A stretch of 64,000 bases of DNA from Paraflavitalea pollutisoli (lineage in GTDB: Bacteria; Bacteroidota; Bacteroidia; Chitinophagales; Chitinophagaceae): the NCBI RefSeq assembly GCF_029360705.1, contig NZ_JARKMX010000004.1, forward strand, positions 310,001-374,000. Reading direction: 5' to 3'. Below are positions 44,960 to 52,736 of this stretch, piece by piece. Every line of letters begins with the position of its first letter. Position 1 is the stretch's first letter. The position numbers were made by a program, and so were the translations under genes. Below the pieces are notes generated by a model that saw nothing but the letters and a program-made list of their open reading frames with translations, was not told the origin of the DNA and did no database searches.

Positions 44960-45035
44960 TGTCCGGTTCACCCGGGTCTTTGTCCCGTTGGCGGGTTGGG
45001 TGCTTGACCCCGGAGGCTTTTCACCGCTATTTTTA
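44960..45035 (+). promoter_or_regulatory. Composite promoter of the first epoxide hydrolase
   Basis: Two direct repeats TGTCCGGTT (44960) and TGTCCCGTT (44981) lie 21 bp apart. A CTTG box (45003-45006) follows 22 bp after the second repeat start, then a 21-bp spacer and TATTTTTA (45028-45035) as a -7 box. The same arrangement is found upstream of 52737 and, in weaker form, 57667. The stretch TGGCGGGTTGGGTGCTTG (44989-45006) also fits a sigma54 -24/-12 pattern (GG-N10-GC), so both readings are possible. Confidence 0.6.
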
Positions 45036-45067
45036 CGGGTAATTATTTAACAGCAAAAAGTATAGCG

Positions 45068-46345
45068 ATGAAAAAAGCAAAGCAAATCATAGCCTCTACA
45101 ATGCTGAGTGGTGCGATGGCACTGCAAGGTACGGTGGCTCATGCGCAGGCGGCCAAGCCCGATGAAAGCATTCGCCCCTTCAAAGTACAGGTGTCCGATG
45201 CGGAACTGGCCAATCTGAAGAAACGTATCCTCGCCACCAAATGGCCAAAGAAAGAGCTGGTTGGGGATGCCACTCAGGGTGTACAACAGGGAACGATGGA
45301 AAAGCTGGCCGACTATTGGGCTAAGCACTATGATTGGCGTAAGGTGGAGAAGCGATTAAATGCGTTACCCCAGTTCGTTACCAATATCGATGGCCTCGAT
45401 ATCAACTTCATTCATGTGCGGTCGAAGCATAAGAATGCGTTGCCGGTGATCATTACGCATGGCTGGCCAGGATCGATCATCGAGCAGATGAAGGTGATCG
45501 GGCCGCTGACAGACCCTACTGCCCATGGCGGTACTGCGGAGGATGCATTCGATGTCGTGATCCCTTCTTTGCCTGGCCATGGTTTTTCTGCGCAGCCTGC
45601 CGTGCTGGGTTGGAACCCTGAAAAGATTGCCAACGCCTGGATCACGCTGATGCGCAGGTTGGGATACAAGCAATTTGTAGCACAAGGTGGCGACTGGGGC
45701 AATGCCGTATCGGAAACCATGGCGCTGATTGCGCCGCCCGAATTGCTGGGTATTCATACCAATATGGCCGCCACCGTGCCGGCATCGATTTCGGCGGCGC
45801 TGGCAGCTGGTAAGGAACCGGACGGACTGAGCGCCGATGAAAAGAAAGCCTACCAGCAGTTGGACTTCTTCAACAAAAAAGGCTTGGGCTATGCCCAGGA
45901 GATGGGGCTGCGGCCACAGACCTTGTATGGTCTCGAAGATTCACCCATCGGATTGGCAGCGTGGATGCTGGACCACGACGCGAAAAGTTATGAGCTCATC
46001 ACGCGGGTATTTGATGGGGTGGAAGAAGGTTTGTCGCGGGAAGATATCCTGGAGAATATTACCTTGTACTGGTTGACGAATACGGCGGTGTCTTCAGCGC
46101 GGTTGTACTGGGAGGCCTTCCAGGTAGCCAAGGGTGGTTTCTTCGATCCGCGTCAGGTGCAGATACCGGTCGCCGTGAGTGCTTTTCCGGATGAGATCTA
46201 TACGGCGCCGGAAAACTGGGCAAAGGCAGCCTATCCCAAGCTCATCTATTATAACAAGTTGAATAAGGGTGGACACTTTGCGGCCTGGGAACAGCCGGCA
46301 GCGTTCACCAATGAATTACGGGCGGCGTTCAGGTCGTTGCGATAA
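45068..46345 (+). CDS. Epoxide hydrolase (EHN/microsomal type)
   Basis: A 425-residue secreted alpha/beta hydrolase with a signal peptide ending at AHAQ. It carries the EHN N-terminal meander (IRPFKVQVSDAELANLKKRI), the oxyanion motif THGWPGSI, the nucleophile Asp in FVAQGGDWGNAVS, and the His in LNKGGHFAAWEQP. These are the hallmarks of the microsomal and juvenile-hormone epoxide hydrolase family, which opens epoxides to diols. Full length is present. It is paralogous to the gene at 52737, and the two share upstream elements. It is followed by the Ohr/OsmC gene 63 bp later. Confidence 0.92.
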   Translation: MKKAKQIIASTMLSGAMALQGTVAHAQAAKPDESIRPFKVQVSDAELANLKKRILATKWPKKELVGDATQGVQQGTMEKLADYWAKHYDWRKVEKRLNALPQFVTNIDGLDINFIHVRSKHKNALPVIITHGWPGSIIEQMKVIGPLTDPTAHGGTAEDAFDVVIPSLPGHGFSAQPAVLGWNPEKIANAWITLMRRLGYKQFVAQGGDWGNAVSETMALIAPPELLGIHTNMAATVPASISAALAAGKEPDGLSADEKKAYQQLDFFNKKGLGYAQEMGLRPQTLYGLEDSPIGLAAWMLDHDAKSYELITRVFDGVEEGLSREDILENITLYWLTNTAVSSARLYWEAFQVAKGGFFDPRQVQIPVAVSAFPDEIYTAPENWAKAAYPKLIYYNKLNKGGHFAAWEQPAAFTNELRAAFRSLR

Positions 46346-46408
46346 GGTTACTGGTTACTGTGTAATAAATTGGATCATTCATTACCTAACATGTTCAATC
46401 ATTCAATC

Positions 46409-46837
46409 ATGGGAACGATAACAAGACCTGCCAGGGTGCTGTATACCGCGAAGACGCATACCACAGGTGGCCGCGAACACGGGTTGTCGAAGAGTTCAGA
46501 CGGTCGCCTCGAAGTGCACCTCGCTTCGCCGGCCAGCACCAACCAGGGCACGAATCCGGAACAATTGTTTGCTGCCGGTTGGTCGGCCTGTTTTGAAGGC
46601 GCTATGCAGTTGGCGGCGCAGCAGCGAAAAGTGACGCTGCCGGACACTGCTTCCATCGACGCTGAGGTTGACCTGCGTTTCGATAACGGACAATTCTCCC
46701 TGGAAGCACGCATGAACATCACCATCCCCGAACTGAGCCGGGACCTGGCAAAGGAGATCGTTGAAGCGGCGGAAAGCATTTGTCCCTATTCGAAAGCGGT
46801 GAAAGGCAATATTGTAGTTGAGTACAATCTGGTATAG
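46409..46837 (+). CDS. Organic hydroperoxide resistance protein (Ohr/OsmC)
   Basis: A 142-residue Ohr/OsmC family peroxidase from ATG 46409 (MGTITRPARVLYTAKTHTTG). The two redox cysteines lie in GWSACFEGAMQLAA and ESICPYSKAV, and the conserved Arg in GGREHGLS is present. Ohr reduces organic hydroperoxides, with lipoyl proteins as reductant. Its place directly after an epoxide hydrolase suggests shared use against oxidised lipids. It ends at a strong bidirectional terminator. Confidence 0.92.
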   Translation: MGTITRPARVLYTAKTHTTGGREHGLSKSSDGRLEVHLASPASTNQGTNPEQLFAAGWSACFEGAMQLAAQQRKVTLPDTASIDAEVDLRFDNGQFSLEARMNITIPELSRDLAKEIVEAAESICPYSKAVKGNIVVEYNLV

Positions 46838-46870
46838 ACGGTTTGCATTTTGAGTTGGTTTTAGCTGTTA

Positions 46871-46910
46871 AACCGGGCTGGTTGGTACAACCAGTCCCGG
46901 TTTTTTGTTT
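46871..46910. terminator. Bidirectional terminator between Ohr and kinase genes
   Basis: AACCGGG-CTGGTT (46871-46883), loop GGTAC, AACCAG-T-CCCGGTT (46889-46902) and then TTTTGTTT. The T-rich tract gives a strong plus-strand terminator; the same stem also serves the convergent kinase gene ending at 46914. Confidence 0.85.
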
Positions 46911-46913
46911 TGT

Positions 46914-49181
46914 TTAGGCATAGGCCGCGTGGTCGGCCATGGTAGGTACCGGCTCGTAAGGAAAGCTGATGGTGATTGTTGTACCGTTGCTGCCAGACAG
47001 GGTAAAACTACCACTGATCTCCCGTACCAGGCCACGCATGAGGTTAATACCCATGGATTCCAATCGCTGGATATCGAAGCCGGGTGGCAGGCCAATACCA
47101 TTGTCCTGGATGGTGAGTTGGTAGTGGTTGCCCGTGGTATTTGCCAGTGTGATCGAGATCAATCCTGCCCGTTTGTCCGGAAAGGCATATTTATAGGCAT
47201 TGGTGATGGCCTCGTTGAGAATAAGTCCGAGGGGAATACAATGTGCCAGGTCGAACTCTACGGGCGCGATCTGTAATTGAAAACGCACATCGCTGTCGGC
47301 ATAGCTTTCGCTCAGCGATTCGACCAGCTCATGCAAATAATCCTGTATCCTGACGGACGAGAGGTTGTTGGATTTGTACAACCGTTGGTGAATGAGGAGC
47401 ATCGCTTGGATGCGCTGCTGACTATCGTTGATGGCGCTGATCGCGACATCGTTCTTCAGGTAGGCCGATTGGGTACCGAGCAGGCTCATGACCGTTTGAA
47501 AGTTGTTCTTGACACGATGGTGGATCTCCTTGAGCAGCCATTCTTTTTCGATCACCAGCCCCTCCAGTTGCTCATTCTTTTGCGAGATGATGGCATTGCT
47601 GCGCTGTTTGTTGCGGTATTGCCGGTAAAGCAGCGCGATGATCAGCAAGGCTGCCAGGATGCCTGCAATGGTAAGATAAGTGAGCAGGTTAGCCTGACGA
47701 AGATCAGCTTTCTGCAGGTCGTTGGCAAGCTGAAGATTGATGATATTCTTGTCTTTGAGTTTGATCGAGTCTTCTTTTTGCGCGACTTCGTACTCGATAC
47801 CTGCCACTTGTAGTTGCCGCAAATTGTTTTCAGAAAATATGGAATCTGTTACCTCCTTATAGCGGGACAGGCTATGGAAGGCCGCCTGGTAATCGCGGCG
47901 TGCCGAATCTAATTTGTAATGCAACTGAAGATTACGCGACATCTCACATTTCGTGCAAACACGCCGTTCCCATTCGTCACTTATGTCGAGGTAGTGTTGG
48001 GCTTTCGCGTTTTGACCGGTGTACAAGTAGAAGGTCGCAATATAGCGGTTTAGAGAGCCTCGGTTGATGGCTGGAAATGCTGCCTCTTTATCCAGTGCCA
48101 ACAACTGGTTGCAAGCCTGCTGGGCCTTTTCGCGCTGTTGCAGGCGCAAGTTACTGACGAGTACAATCCTGTAATACGCGTATTTAATTGTATAACTATC
48201 TTTTTCCTTTAGTAGGTGCAGGGGGTAGTCCCGAAGTATCTGCAAGGCCATCACCGGTTGGTTTTCGCAATAAATGTAGGCTGCATTACAGACCGTTAAA
48301 GCTATCGAAAAACTTTCATCAACCTTTTTTGCGTATGTCAGTGCTTGTTTATAATAGCTGGCTGCCAATTCGTTGCGGCCTATTTTATGGTAGATCATGG
48401 CTAAGCCGTGGTGGATCTTATACATTTGAATAGAGCTATCACCGGTCAAGGTTGCAGCTCTGAGTGACCTGAAGTAATAGTGTATGGAGAGTACGTATTC
48501 GTCTAACTGAAAATACAATTCCCCAATCAATAACCCAACATCCTGCACTTTGGGGTAACCTATCGAATCATATAGAGCGAGCGACTGCAGCAGCAATTGG
48601 AGGCTTTGATGACGGTTACGGTTTACGAATGTCAGATCCCCCAGCATTTCCAGTGAACGTGCCATCCTGAGTGTATCGCCAGCCAATTGAAATGCTTCGA
48701 CGGCTTGACTAACCAGGTTCATCTTTACTGCCCGCTGTATTGAATCCTGATATGAGTAATACATGGATAACTCATACAAGGCACGCCCCAGCAGCCCTTT
48801 CAGTTGGCTGTTTCGGAGTAGTCTCACAGCTTCTCCTGCTTTATTAAAACCGGTTTCACGAGCGCCTCTTTCGCGCTCTAAGTACGATTGGTTGACCAGG
48901 ATATAGGCAGCAGCGTCGGCTGATTTGTTTTTTTTATTAAGTGCAATGGCCTGGTCGATGTAGGTCTGGCCACTATCGAGGTCGATCTTGTTCTCGCCTG
49001 CCTTAAAGATGTGGAATTGTGCCAGGTTTAATAGCGTTTCTATTTGAGTGGCAGCTTTTGTGTTGGGCAGGAGGGCGAGCATCGAGTCTGCTTCATGGCG
49101 GGAGATGGCATCAATCTGTGCCTGTACAGAAGATGTTAATAAGGTGGCGGTCATCAATACAACCATAAATCGCATAGTCAT
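46914..49181 (-). CDS. TPR-containing sensor histidine kinase (HisKA_2)
   Basis: About 755 residues from ATG 49181 (MTMRFMVVLMTATLLTSSVQ). A periplasmic part rich in TPR-like repeats (about 40-430) leads to a coiled coil, one transmembrane helix (TYLTIAGILAALLIIALLYR), the HisKA_2 motif EIHHRVKNNFQTVMSLLG with the phospho-His, and the HATPase domain (LILNEAITNAYKYAFPDKRA, TIQDNGIGLPPG). It is a paralogue of the kinase at 13972. It is divergent from a receiver-less LytTR gene, with a long inverted repeat between them, so the pair may form a signalling unit of unusual type. Confidence 0.92.
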   Translation of the reverse strand: MTMRFMVVLMTATLLTSSVQAQIDAISRHEADSMLALLPNTKAATQIETLLNLAQFHIFKAGENKIDLDSGQTYIDQAIALNKKNKSADAAAYILVNQSYLERERGARETGFNKAGEAVRLLRNSQLKGLLGRALYELSMYYSYQDSIQRAVKMNLVSQAVEAFQLAGDTLRMARSLEMLGDLTFVNRNRHQSLQLLLQSLALYDSIGYPKVQDVGLLIGELYFQLDEYVLSIHYYFRSLRAATLTGDSSIQMYKIHHGLAMIYHKIGRNELAASYYKQALTYAKKVDESFSIALTVCNAAYIYCENQPVMALQILRDYPLHLLKEKDSYTIKYAYYRIVLVSNLRLQQREKAQQACNQLLALDKEAAFPAINRGSLNRYIATFYLYTGQNAKAQHYLDISDEWERRVCTKCEMSRNLQLHYKLDSARRDYQAAFHSLSRYKEVTDSIFSENNLRQLQVAGIEYEVAQKEDSIKLKDKNIINLQLANDLQKADLRQANLLTYLTIAGILAALLIIALLYRQYRNKQRSNAIISQKNEQLEGLVIEKEWLLKEIHHRVKNNFQTVMSLLGTQSAYLKNDVAISAINDSQQRIQAMLLIHQRLYKSNNLSSVRIQDYLHELVESLSESYADSDVRFQLQIAPVEFDLAHCIPLGLILNEAITNAYKYAFPDKRAGLISITLANTTGNHYQLTIQDNGIGLPPGFDIQRLESMGINLMRGLVREISGSFTLSGSNGTTITISFPYEPVPTMADHAAYA

Positions 49182-49234
49182 GTGAGATATTTTTGAAGCC
49201 TTGAAGATAGGATGGCGTGTACACAATTTTCGCC

Positions 49235-49285
49235 CACAACGAAATCTCAGTGACTACCATGGCTACACCACGATATTTCGTTGTG
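49235..49285. repeat. 11-bp inverted repeat between kinase and LytTR genes
   Basis: CACAACGAAAT (49235-49245) and ATTTCGTTGTG (49275-49285) form a perfect inverted repeat around a 29-bp centre in the divergent region between the kinase and the LytTR gene. It may be an operator or a cruciform/hairpin. Confidence 0.55.
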
Positions 49286-49425
49286 GTTGAGCGTGTGTTT
49301 TATGCTATCTGGTTGAAAAGCAGTGCATTGCTGATCTGGCACAGTCTTCGTTCTCTTATGGCAGCGATGAGTCTTACAGCATCCGTCGTCCTGTCCGATT
49401 AACCATTCATTATAAAAATAGTTAC

Positions 49426-49947
49426 ATGAAACCGTGTACCATCTCCAGTCAGCCGGGGGCCAATCAGCCTATGCCTATCCTGGCCAACGCAACAACAACG
49501 GCCTCGATCCTGCAGGCCTTTTCTGCCAGCAACCTGCAACAGTTGCTCCAGCTGATGAAATTCCCGGCCTGTCATCAATTGATGTCTCATCTACTGGCTG
49601 GTGACAGCAAAAAGAGTTTTCTGGTAATGAAAGACAATAAGTACCGTAGTGTTCCGACGCAAGATATTGCGTTGTTCTTTATCACTGAAAGTGCGCCGTC
49701 ACTCCAATGTTTCAATGCCGCCGTGTTTTCACTACAGCAATCGCTTGATATAGTGCAGCACCGTTTGCCCGCCCGGCAGTTTTTCCGGATCAACCGGCAA
49801 TGCCTGATCAATTTCAAGCTGGTGAAAGATGTTGATACCTATTTCGGCAGGAAACTGCTGGTGAACCCGGTCATCCCGGTGCCACAGCCTTTGGTGGTTC
49901 CCCGCGAAAAGGTGAGTGCCTTCCTGGAATGGCTGGATAATCGCTAG
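49426..49947 (+). CDS. Receiver-less LytTR DNA-binding regulator
   Basis: A 173-residue protein whose C-terminal half is a LytTR domain: KSFLVMKDNKYRSVPTQDIA, then LDIVQHRLPARQFFRINRQC (the FxRxxRxxLIN motif) and FGRKLLVNPVIPV. The N-terminal 60 residues (STISSQPGANQPMPILANAT region) hold no receiver domain. LytTR domains bind pairs of direct repeats. It is paralogous to the regulator at 52099 and probably acts with the divergent histidine kinase or by its own expression level. Confidence 0.88.
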   Translation: MKPCTISSQPGANQPMPILANATTTASILQAFSASNLQQLLQLMKFPACHQLMSHLLAGDSKKSFLVMKDNKYRSVPTQDIALFFITESAPSLQCFNAAVFSLQQSLDIVQHRLPARQFFRINRQCLINFKLVKDVDTYFGRKLLVNPVIPVPQPLVVPREKVSAFLEWLDNR

Positions 49948-49956
49948 AGCCTCGGA

Positions 49957-49998
49957 TGTGATGTAGATCACATTTGACTGAATGTGATCCATGTCACG
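49957..49998 (+). promoter_or_regulatory. Two tandem CRP/FNR-type palindromes
   Basis: TGTGATGTAGATCACA (49957-49972) is a perfect TGTGA-N6-TCACA dyad, and TGTGATCCATGTCACG (49983-49998) is a second with one mismatch. Their centres are 26 bp apart. They lie 53-94 bp before the YceI start (50051), indicating control of the YceI operon by a CRP/FNR-family regulator. An upstream codon at 49991 that opens the YceI frame would lie inside site 2, which supports 50051 as the true start. Confidence 0.75.
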
Positions 49999-50050
49999 CA
50001 ATCACGCTATGAATTCGTCGCAAATTTGTATTCAAATAAATCTTACAACA

Positions 50051-50569
50051 ATGAGCAATCAAACATTCAACATCGTTCCCGCACAAAGCAAGATCGATTG
50101 GGTAGGCAGAAAAGTAACCGGTACACACTTTGGCACCATCGCGATCAAATCGGGCATCCTGTATGCAGAAGCAGAAAAACTGGTAGGTGGCGAAGTAGTG
50201 GTAGATACTGCCTCCATCAAGATCGATGATGTGACCGATCCGGCACTCAATGCGCAGTTTGCCGGTCACCTGGCTTCCGATGATTTCTTTTCTACTGCGC
50301 AGTATCCAGAAGCAGTGCTGTTGATCACGGCGGTAAGCGGCAATTTCATCAAAGGCGATCTGACGATCAAAGGCATCACCCATTCGGTAGAGTTCGCGGC
50401 TGACCTGAACGTGGCTGGCGATACGCTGAAGGCTACCGGTACCATCGTGATCGACCGCACCAAATACGGCATCAAATTCCGTTCGGGCAATTTCTTCCAG
50501 AACCTGGGAGACAACCTGATCTACAATGATTTTTCACTCACCATTAACCTGACCGCGCAGGCTGCTTAA
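50051..50569 (+). CDS. YceI family protein
   Basis: A 172-residue YceI-like lipocalin-type barrel. It begins MSNQTFNIVPAQSKIDWVGR without a signal peptide, so it is cytosolic, unlike E. coli YceI. Conserved elements are GKVTGTHFGTIAIKSG-type strands, TASIKIDDVTDPALNAQFAG and FFSTAQYPEAVLLITAVSG, closing with a strand ending in FSLTINLTAQ. Members bind isoprenoid or other amphipathic chains. It heads an operon of five genes (YceI, tautomerase, NTF2-like, SDR, LytTR) under CRP/FNR-type sites. Confidence 0.9.
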   Translation: MSNQTFNIVPAQSKIDWVGRKVTGTHFGTIAIKSGILYAEAEKLVGGEVVVDTASIKIDDVTDPALNAQFAGHLASDDFFSTAQYPEAVLLITAVSGNFIKGDLTIKGITHSVEFAADLNVAGDTLKATGTIVIDRTKYGIKFRSGNFFQNLGDNLIYNDFSLTINLTAQAA

Positions 50570-50597
50570 GCAGCCTGGCGGCCATAAAAAAAACGTT

Positions 50598-50822
50598 ATG
50601 CCATACATTAAAATTGAGCTCACACGCGAAGACGTGACCCGCGAAAAGAAACAACAACTCATCAAAGGCGTCACCAACCTGATCATGGAGGTGCTGAACA
50701 AAGATCCCCTGCTGACACACGTCGTCATTCAGGAGATCGATACCGACAACTGGGGCTACAACAACGAGCAGGTATCCGTGATGCGCGAACAAGGTATTTC
50801 TTCTGACATCAAAAAAGCGTAA
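50598..50822 (+). CDS. 4-oxalocrotonate tautomerase-like protein
   Basis: A 74-residue tautomerase-superfamily protein; after removal of the initial Met, Pro becomes the catalytic N-terminus (PYIKIELTREDVTREKKQQL). The beta-alpha-beta unit and the VVIQEIDTDNWGYN segment are typical. Family members isomerise enol and keto forms of unsaturated acids or hydrolyse activated olefins. It is second in the YceI operon, 4 bp before the next gene, so translation may be coupled. Confidence 0.9.
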   Translation: MPYIKIELTREDVTREKKQQLIKGVTNLIMEVLNKDPLLTHVVIQEIDTDNWGYNNEQVSVMREQGISSDIKKA

Positions 50823-50826
50823 TGTT

Positions 50827-51204
50827 ATGAGCAACCTAACAGCTGAAGCAGCAATCCGGCTGGCGCTGGAAAACCTGTACTTCAAAGGCATCTTCGAAGG
50901 CGATCTGCACCTGCTGGAGCAGGTGTATGTACCAGGCTCCCTGGTCGTGGGAGACGTAAAAGGGGTTCCCTATTTTAAAACCCTGGAGCAATACCTCGAT
51001 GGGGTAGGTAACCGCAAAAGCCCGCGCGAAACAGGTTCCCCTTTCCAGGGGGAAATCCTTTCGGTATCGGTGATCAACTCGATCGCCGTGGCCGAAGTGA
51101 CCGTGAAGATGTATGACTTCGATTACCACGAGTTTCTGTCCTTCCACGAGCTGGACGGACACTGGAAGATCGTGAACAAGATGCTGACCGATACCCGGTC
51201 ATGA
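50827..51204 (+). CDS. NTF2-like protein (lumazine-binding type)
   Basis: A 125-residue NTF2-fold protein: LTAEAAIRLALENLYFKGIF, EQVYVPGSLVVGDVKGVPYF and the closing strands HEFLSFHELDGHWKIVNKML. It resembles the putative lumazine-binding and SnoaL-like families. A small hydrophobic ligand or isomerase substrate is likely. It stands between a tautomerase and an SDR, in line with a short catabolic or biosynthetic route. Confidence 0.83.
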   Translation: MSNLTAEAAIRLALENLYFKGIFEGDLHLLEQVYVPGSLVVGDVKGVPYFKTLEQYLDGVGNRKSPRETGSPFQGEILSVSVINSIAVAEVTVKMYDFDYHEFLSFHELDGHWKIVNKMLTDTRS

Positions 51205-51243
51205 TTCCCTGATCTATTCTTTCAAAGGTTAATACAAACGATC

Positions 51244-52062
51244 ATGTCAAAAGTCATTTTTATAACCGGCGCTTCCCGAGGCTTCGGGAAGTTGTGGGCC
51301 GAGGCATTTTTGCGGCGGGGCGACCGGGTGGTAGCCACCGCCCGGAATCTGGCGCAGCTCGATGAGTTGGTACAGTTATACGGCGATCGCGTATTGCCGT
51401 TGCAGCTGGATGTCACGATTCGGGATGCGGGCATCGCTGCTATTCAGGTAGCACAGCAACATTTTGGTCGCATCGATGTGCTGATCAATAATGCGGGCTA
51501 TGGTTTGTTTGGCCCCATCGAAGAAGCTACCGAACAGGAAGTGCGCGAGCAACTCGAAGTAAATGTATTGGGTCTGGTATGGATGATACAGGCCATCTTG
51601 CCGGTGATGCGTGCTCAAGGCAGCGGGCATATCATCAACGTATCGAGCGTGCTGGGACTGGTGGGCGTGCCTACCCTTGGACTCTACAATGCTTCCAAAT
51701 ATGCCGTTGAAGGCATTTCGGAAGCGTTGGCCAAAGAAGTGAAAGCTTTTGGGATCAATGTAACGTTAGTAGAGCCCAATGCCTACGCCACCGACTGGAG
51801 CGGCGCTTCGGCGATCCATACCACGGCGATGCCGCAATACGATGCCGTAAAGGCGAGTTTCCGGGCAGCGCTGACGGAAGATTTCTTCGGTGATCCTGCT
51901 GCCACCCCCACGGCAGTGCTGCAGCTGGTCGATGCTTCACAGCCGCCCCTGCATTTTTTGCTGGGCAAAAAGGCATACGCCTGGGTGAAAGGGGTATATG
52001 ATCAACGCTGGGCCGATTGGAATGCCTGGCGTGCGGTGTCAGAGGCCGCACACGGTAAATAG
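51244..52062 (+). CDS. Short-chain dehydrogenase/reductase
   Basis: A 272-residue classical SDR: ITGASRGFGKLWAEAFLRRG for NAD(P), VLINNAGYGLFGPIEEATEQ, the Ser in IINVSSVLGLVGVPTLG and YxxxK in GLYNASKYAVEGISEALA. It is close to the SDR at 43256 through the entire length, so one arose from the other by duplication. It is fourth in the YceI operon. Confidence 0.93.
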   Translation: MSKVIFITGASRGFGKLWAEAFLRRGDRVVATARNLAQLDELVQLYGDRVLPLQLDVTIRDAGIAAIQVAQQHFGRIDVLINNAGYGLFGPIEEATEQEVREQLEVNVLGLVWMIQAILPVMRAQGSGHIINVSSVLGLVGVPTLGLYNASKYAVEGISEALAKEVKAFGINVTLVEPNAYATDWSGASAIHTTAMPQYDAVKASFRAALTEDFFGDPAATPTAVLQLVDASQPPLHFLLGKKAYAWVKGVYDQRWADWNAWRAVSEAAHGK

Positions 52063-52098
52063 GCAGATTTCTTTTCTTCAACTTTCAATCCACCAATC

Positions 52099-52614
52099 AT
52101 GTTACGGCCAACCCTTGCATATCCGGCAGCGGATGATGATACTGCTTTGCCGGATCTATCGCTCCATGAAACATTCCAGGAAACGATACAGGCGCCTGCT
52201 TTGCAGGAACTGGTCCAATCACCCTACCTGCGCGAGCTGGCGGATCTGCTGAGCAGGATAGGCCAGCCCACCGGCAAGACCAATTTCCTGGTGCACAAGA
52301 ACAACAAGTACATCAATGTAACGACAGAGAGCATCGCCTATTTCTATGTGAAATACGATACCACGATCATCGTCACCTTTGGCAAGCAGGAATATTTTGT
52401 CGATCATTCGCTGGAAGAAATCGAGCAGTTGCTGCAAAAAGACCAGTTCTTCCGCCTGAACCGGCAATACCTGGTGCATTTCTCTTCCATCCGGGAAGTG
52501 GAGCATTATTTTGCCCGCAAACTGCTGGTCAACCTGACCGTACCCACCAAAGAAAAGCTACTCGTCTCCAAGCGTAAAGCCGCCACCTTTCTGCATTGGC
52601 TCGATAACCGGTAA
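52099..52614 (+). CDS. Receiver-less LytTR DNA-binding regulator
   Basis: A 171-residue protein with a C-terminal LytTR domain (KTNFLVHKNNKYINVTTESI, IEQLLQKDQFFRLNRQYLVH and YFARKLLVNLTVPT) and an N-terminal tail without a receiver domain. It ends with FLHWLDNR, like its paralogue at 49426 (FLEWLDNR). As the last gene of the YceI operon it is placed directly before an epoxide hydrolase whose promoter contains direct repeats 21 bp apart, so it is the prime candidate to activate that promoter. Confidence 0.88.
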   Translation: MLRPTLAYPAADDDTALPDLSLHETFQETIQAPALQELVQSPYLRELADLLSRIGQPTGKTNFLVHKNNKYINVTTESIAYFYVKYDTTIIVTFGKQEYFVDHSLEEIEQLLQKDQFFRLNRQYLVHFSSIREVEHYFARKLLVNLTVPTKEKLLVSKRKAATFLHWLDNR

Positions 52615-52632
52615 TCATTTGCCGCCTGCTGT

Positions 52633-52708
52633 TGTCTGACTCAACCCTCATCTTGTCCACCTGGCGGGACTGGTGCTTGTACACCAGGCATTGCCAACCT
52701 TATTTTTG
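52633..52708 (+). promoter_or_regulatory. Composite promoter of the second epoxide hydrolase
   Basis: Direct repeats TTGTCTGAC (52632) and TTGTCCACC (52653) are 21 bp apart. A CTTG box (52676-52679) and, after 21 bp, a perfect -7 box TATTTTTG (52701-52708) follow. All spacings equal those at 44960-45035. An inverted repeat CTGGTG/CACCAG spans the CTTG box (52670-52687). TGGCGGGACTGGTGCTTG (52662-52679) can also be read as a sigma54 -24/-12 element. Confidence 0.62.
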
Positions 52709-52736
52709 ATTATTCATCCTTCTAAAAAGTATAGCC

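Noticed and set aside
49337-49352. TGGCACAGTCTTCGTT as a sigma54 promoter of the 49426 LytTR gene
   Set aside because: The -24 half is perfect, but the invariant GC of the -12 half is GT, and the distance to the gene is not supported by other signals.
49217-49402. Open frame between the kinase and LytTR genes
   Set aside because: It covers the divergent promoter region and the inverted repeat, and its sequence shows no domain.
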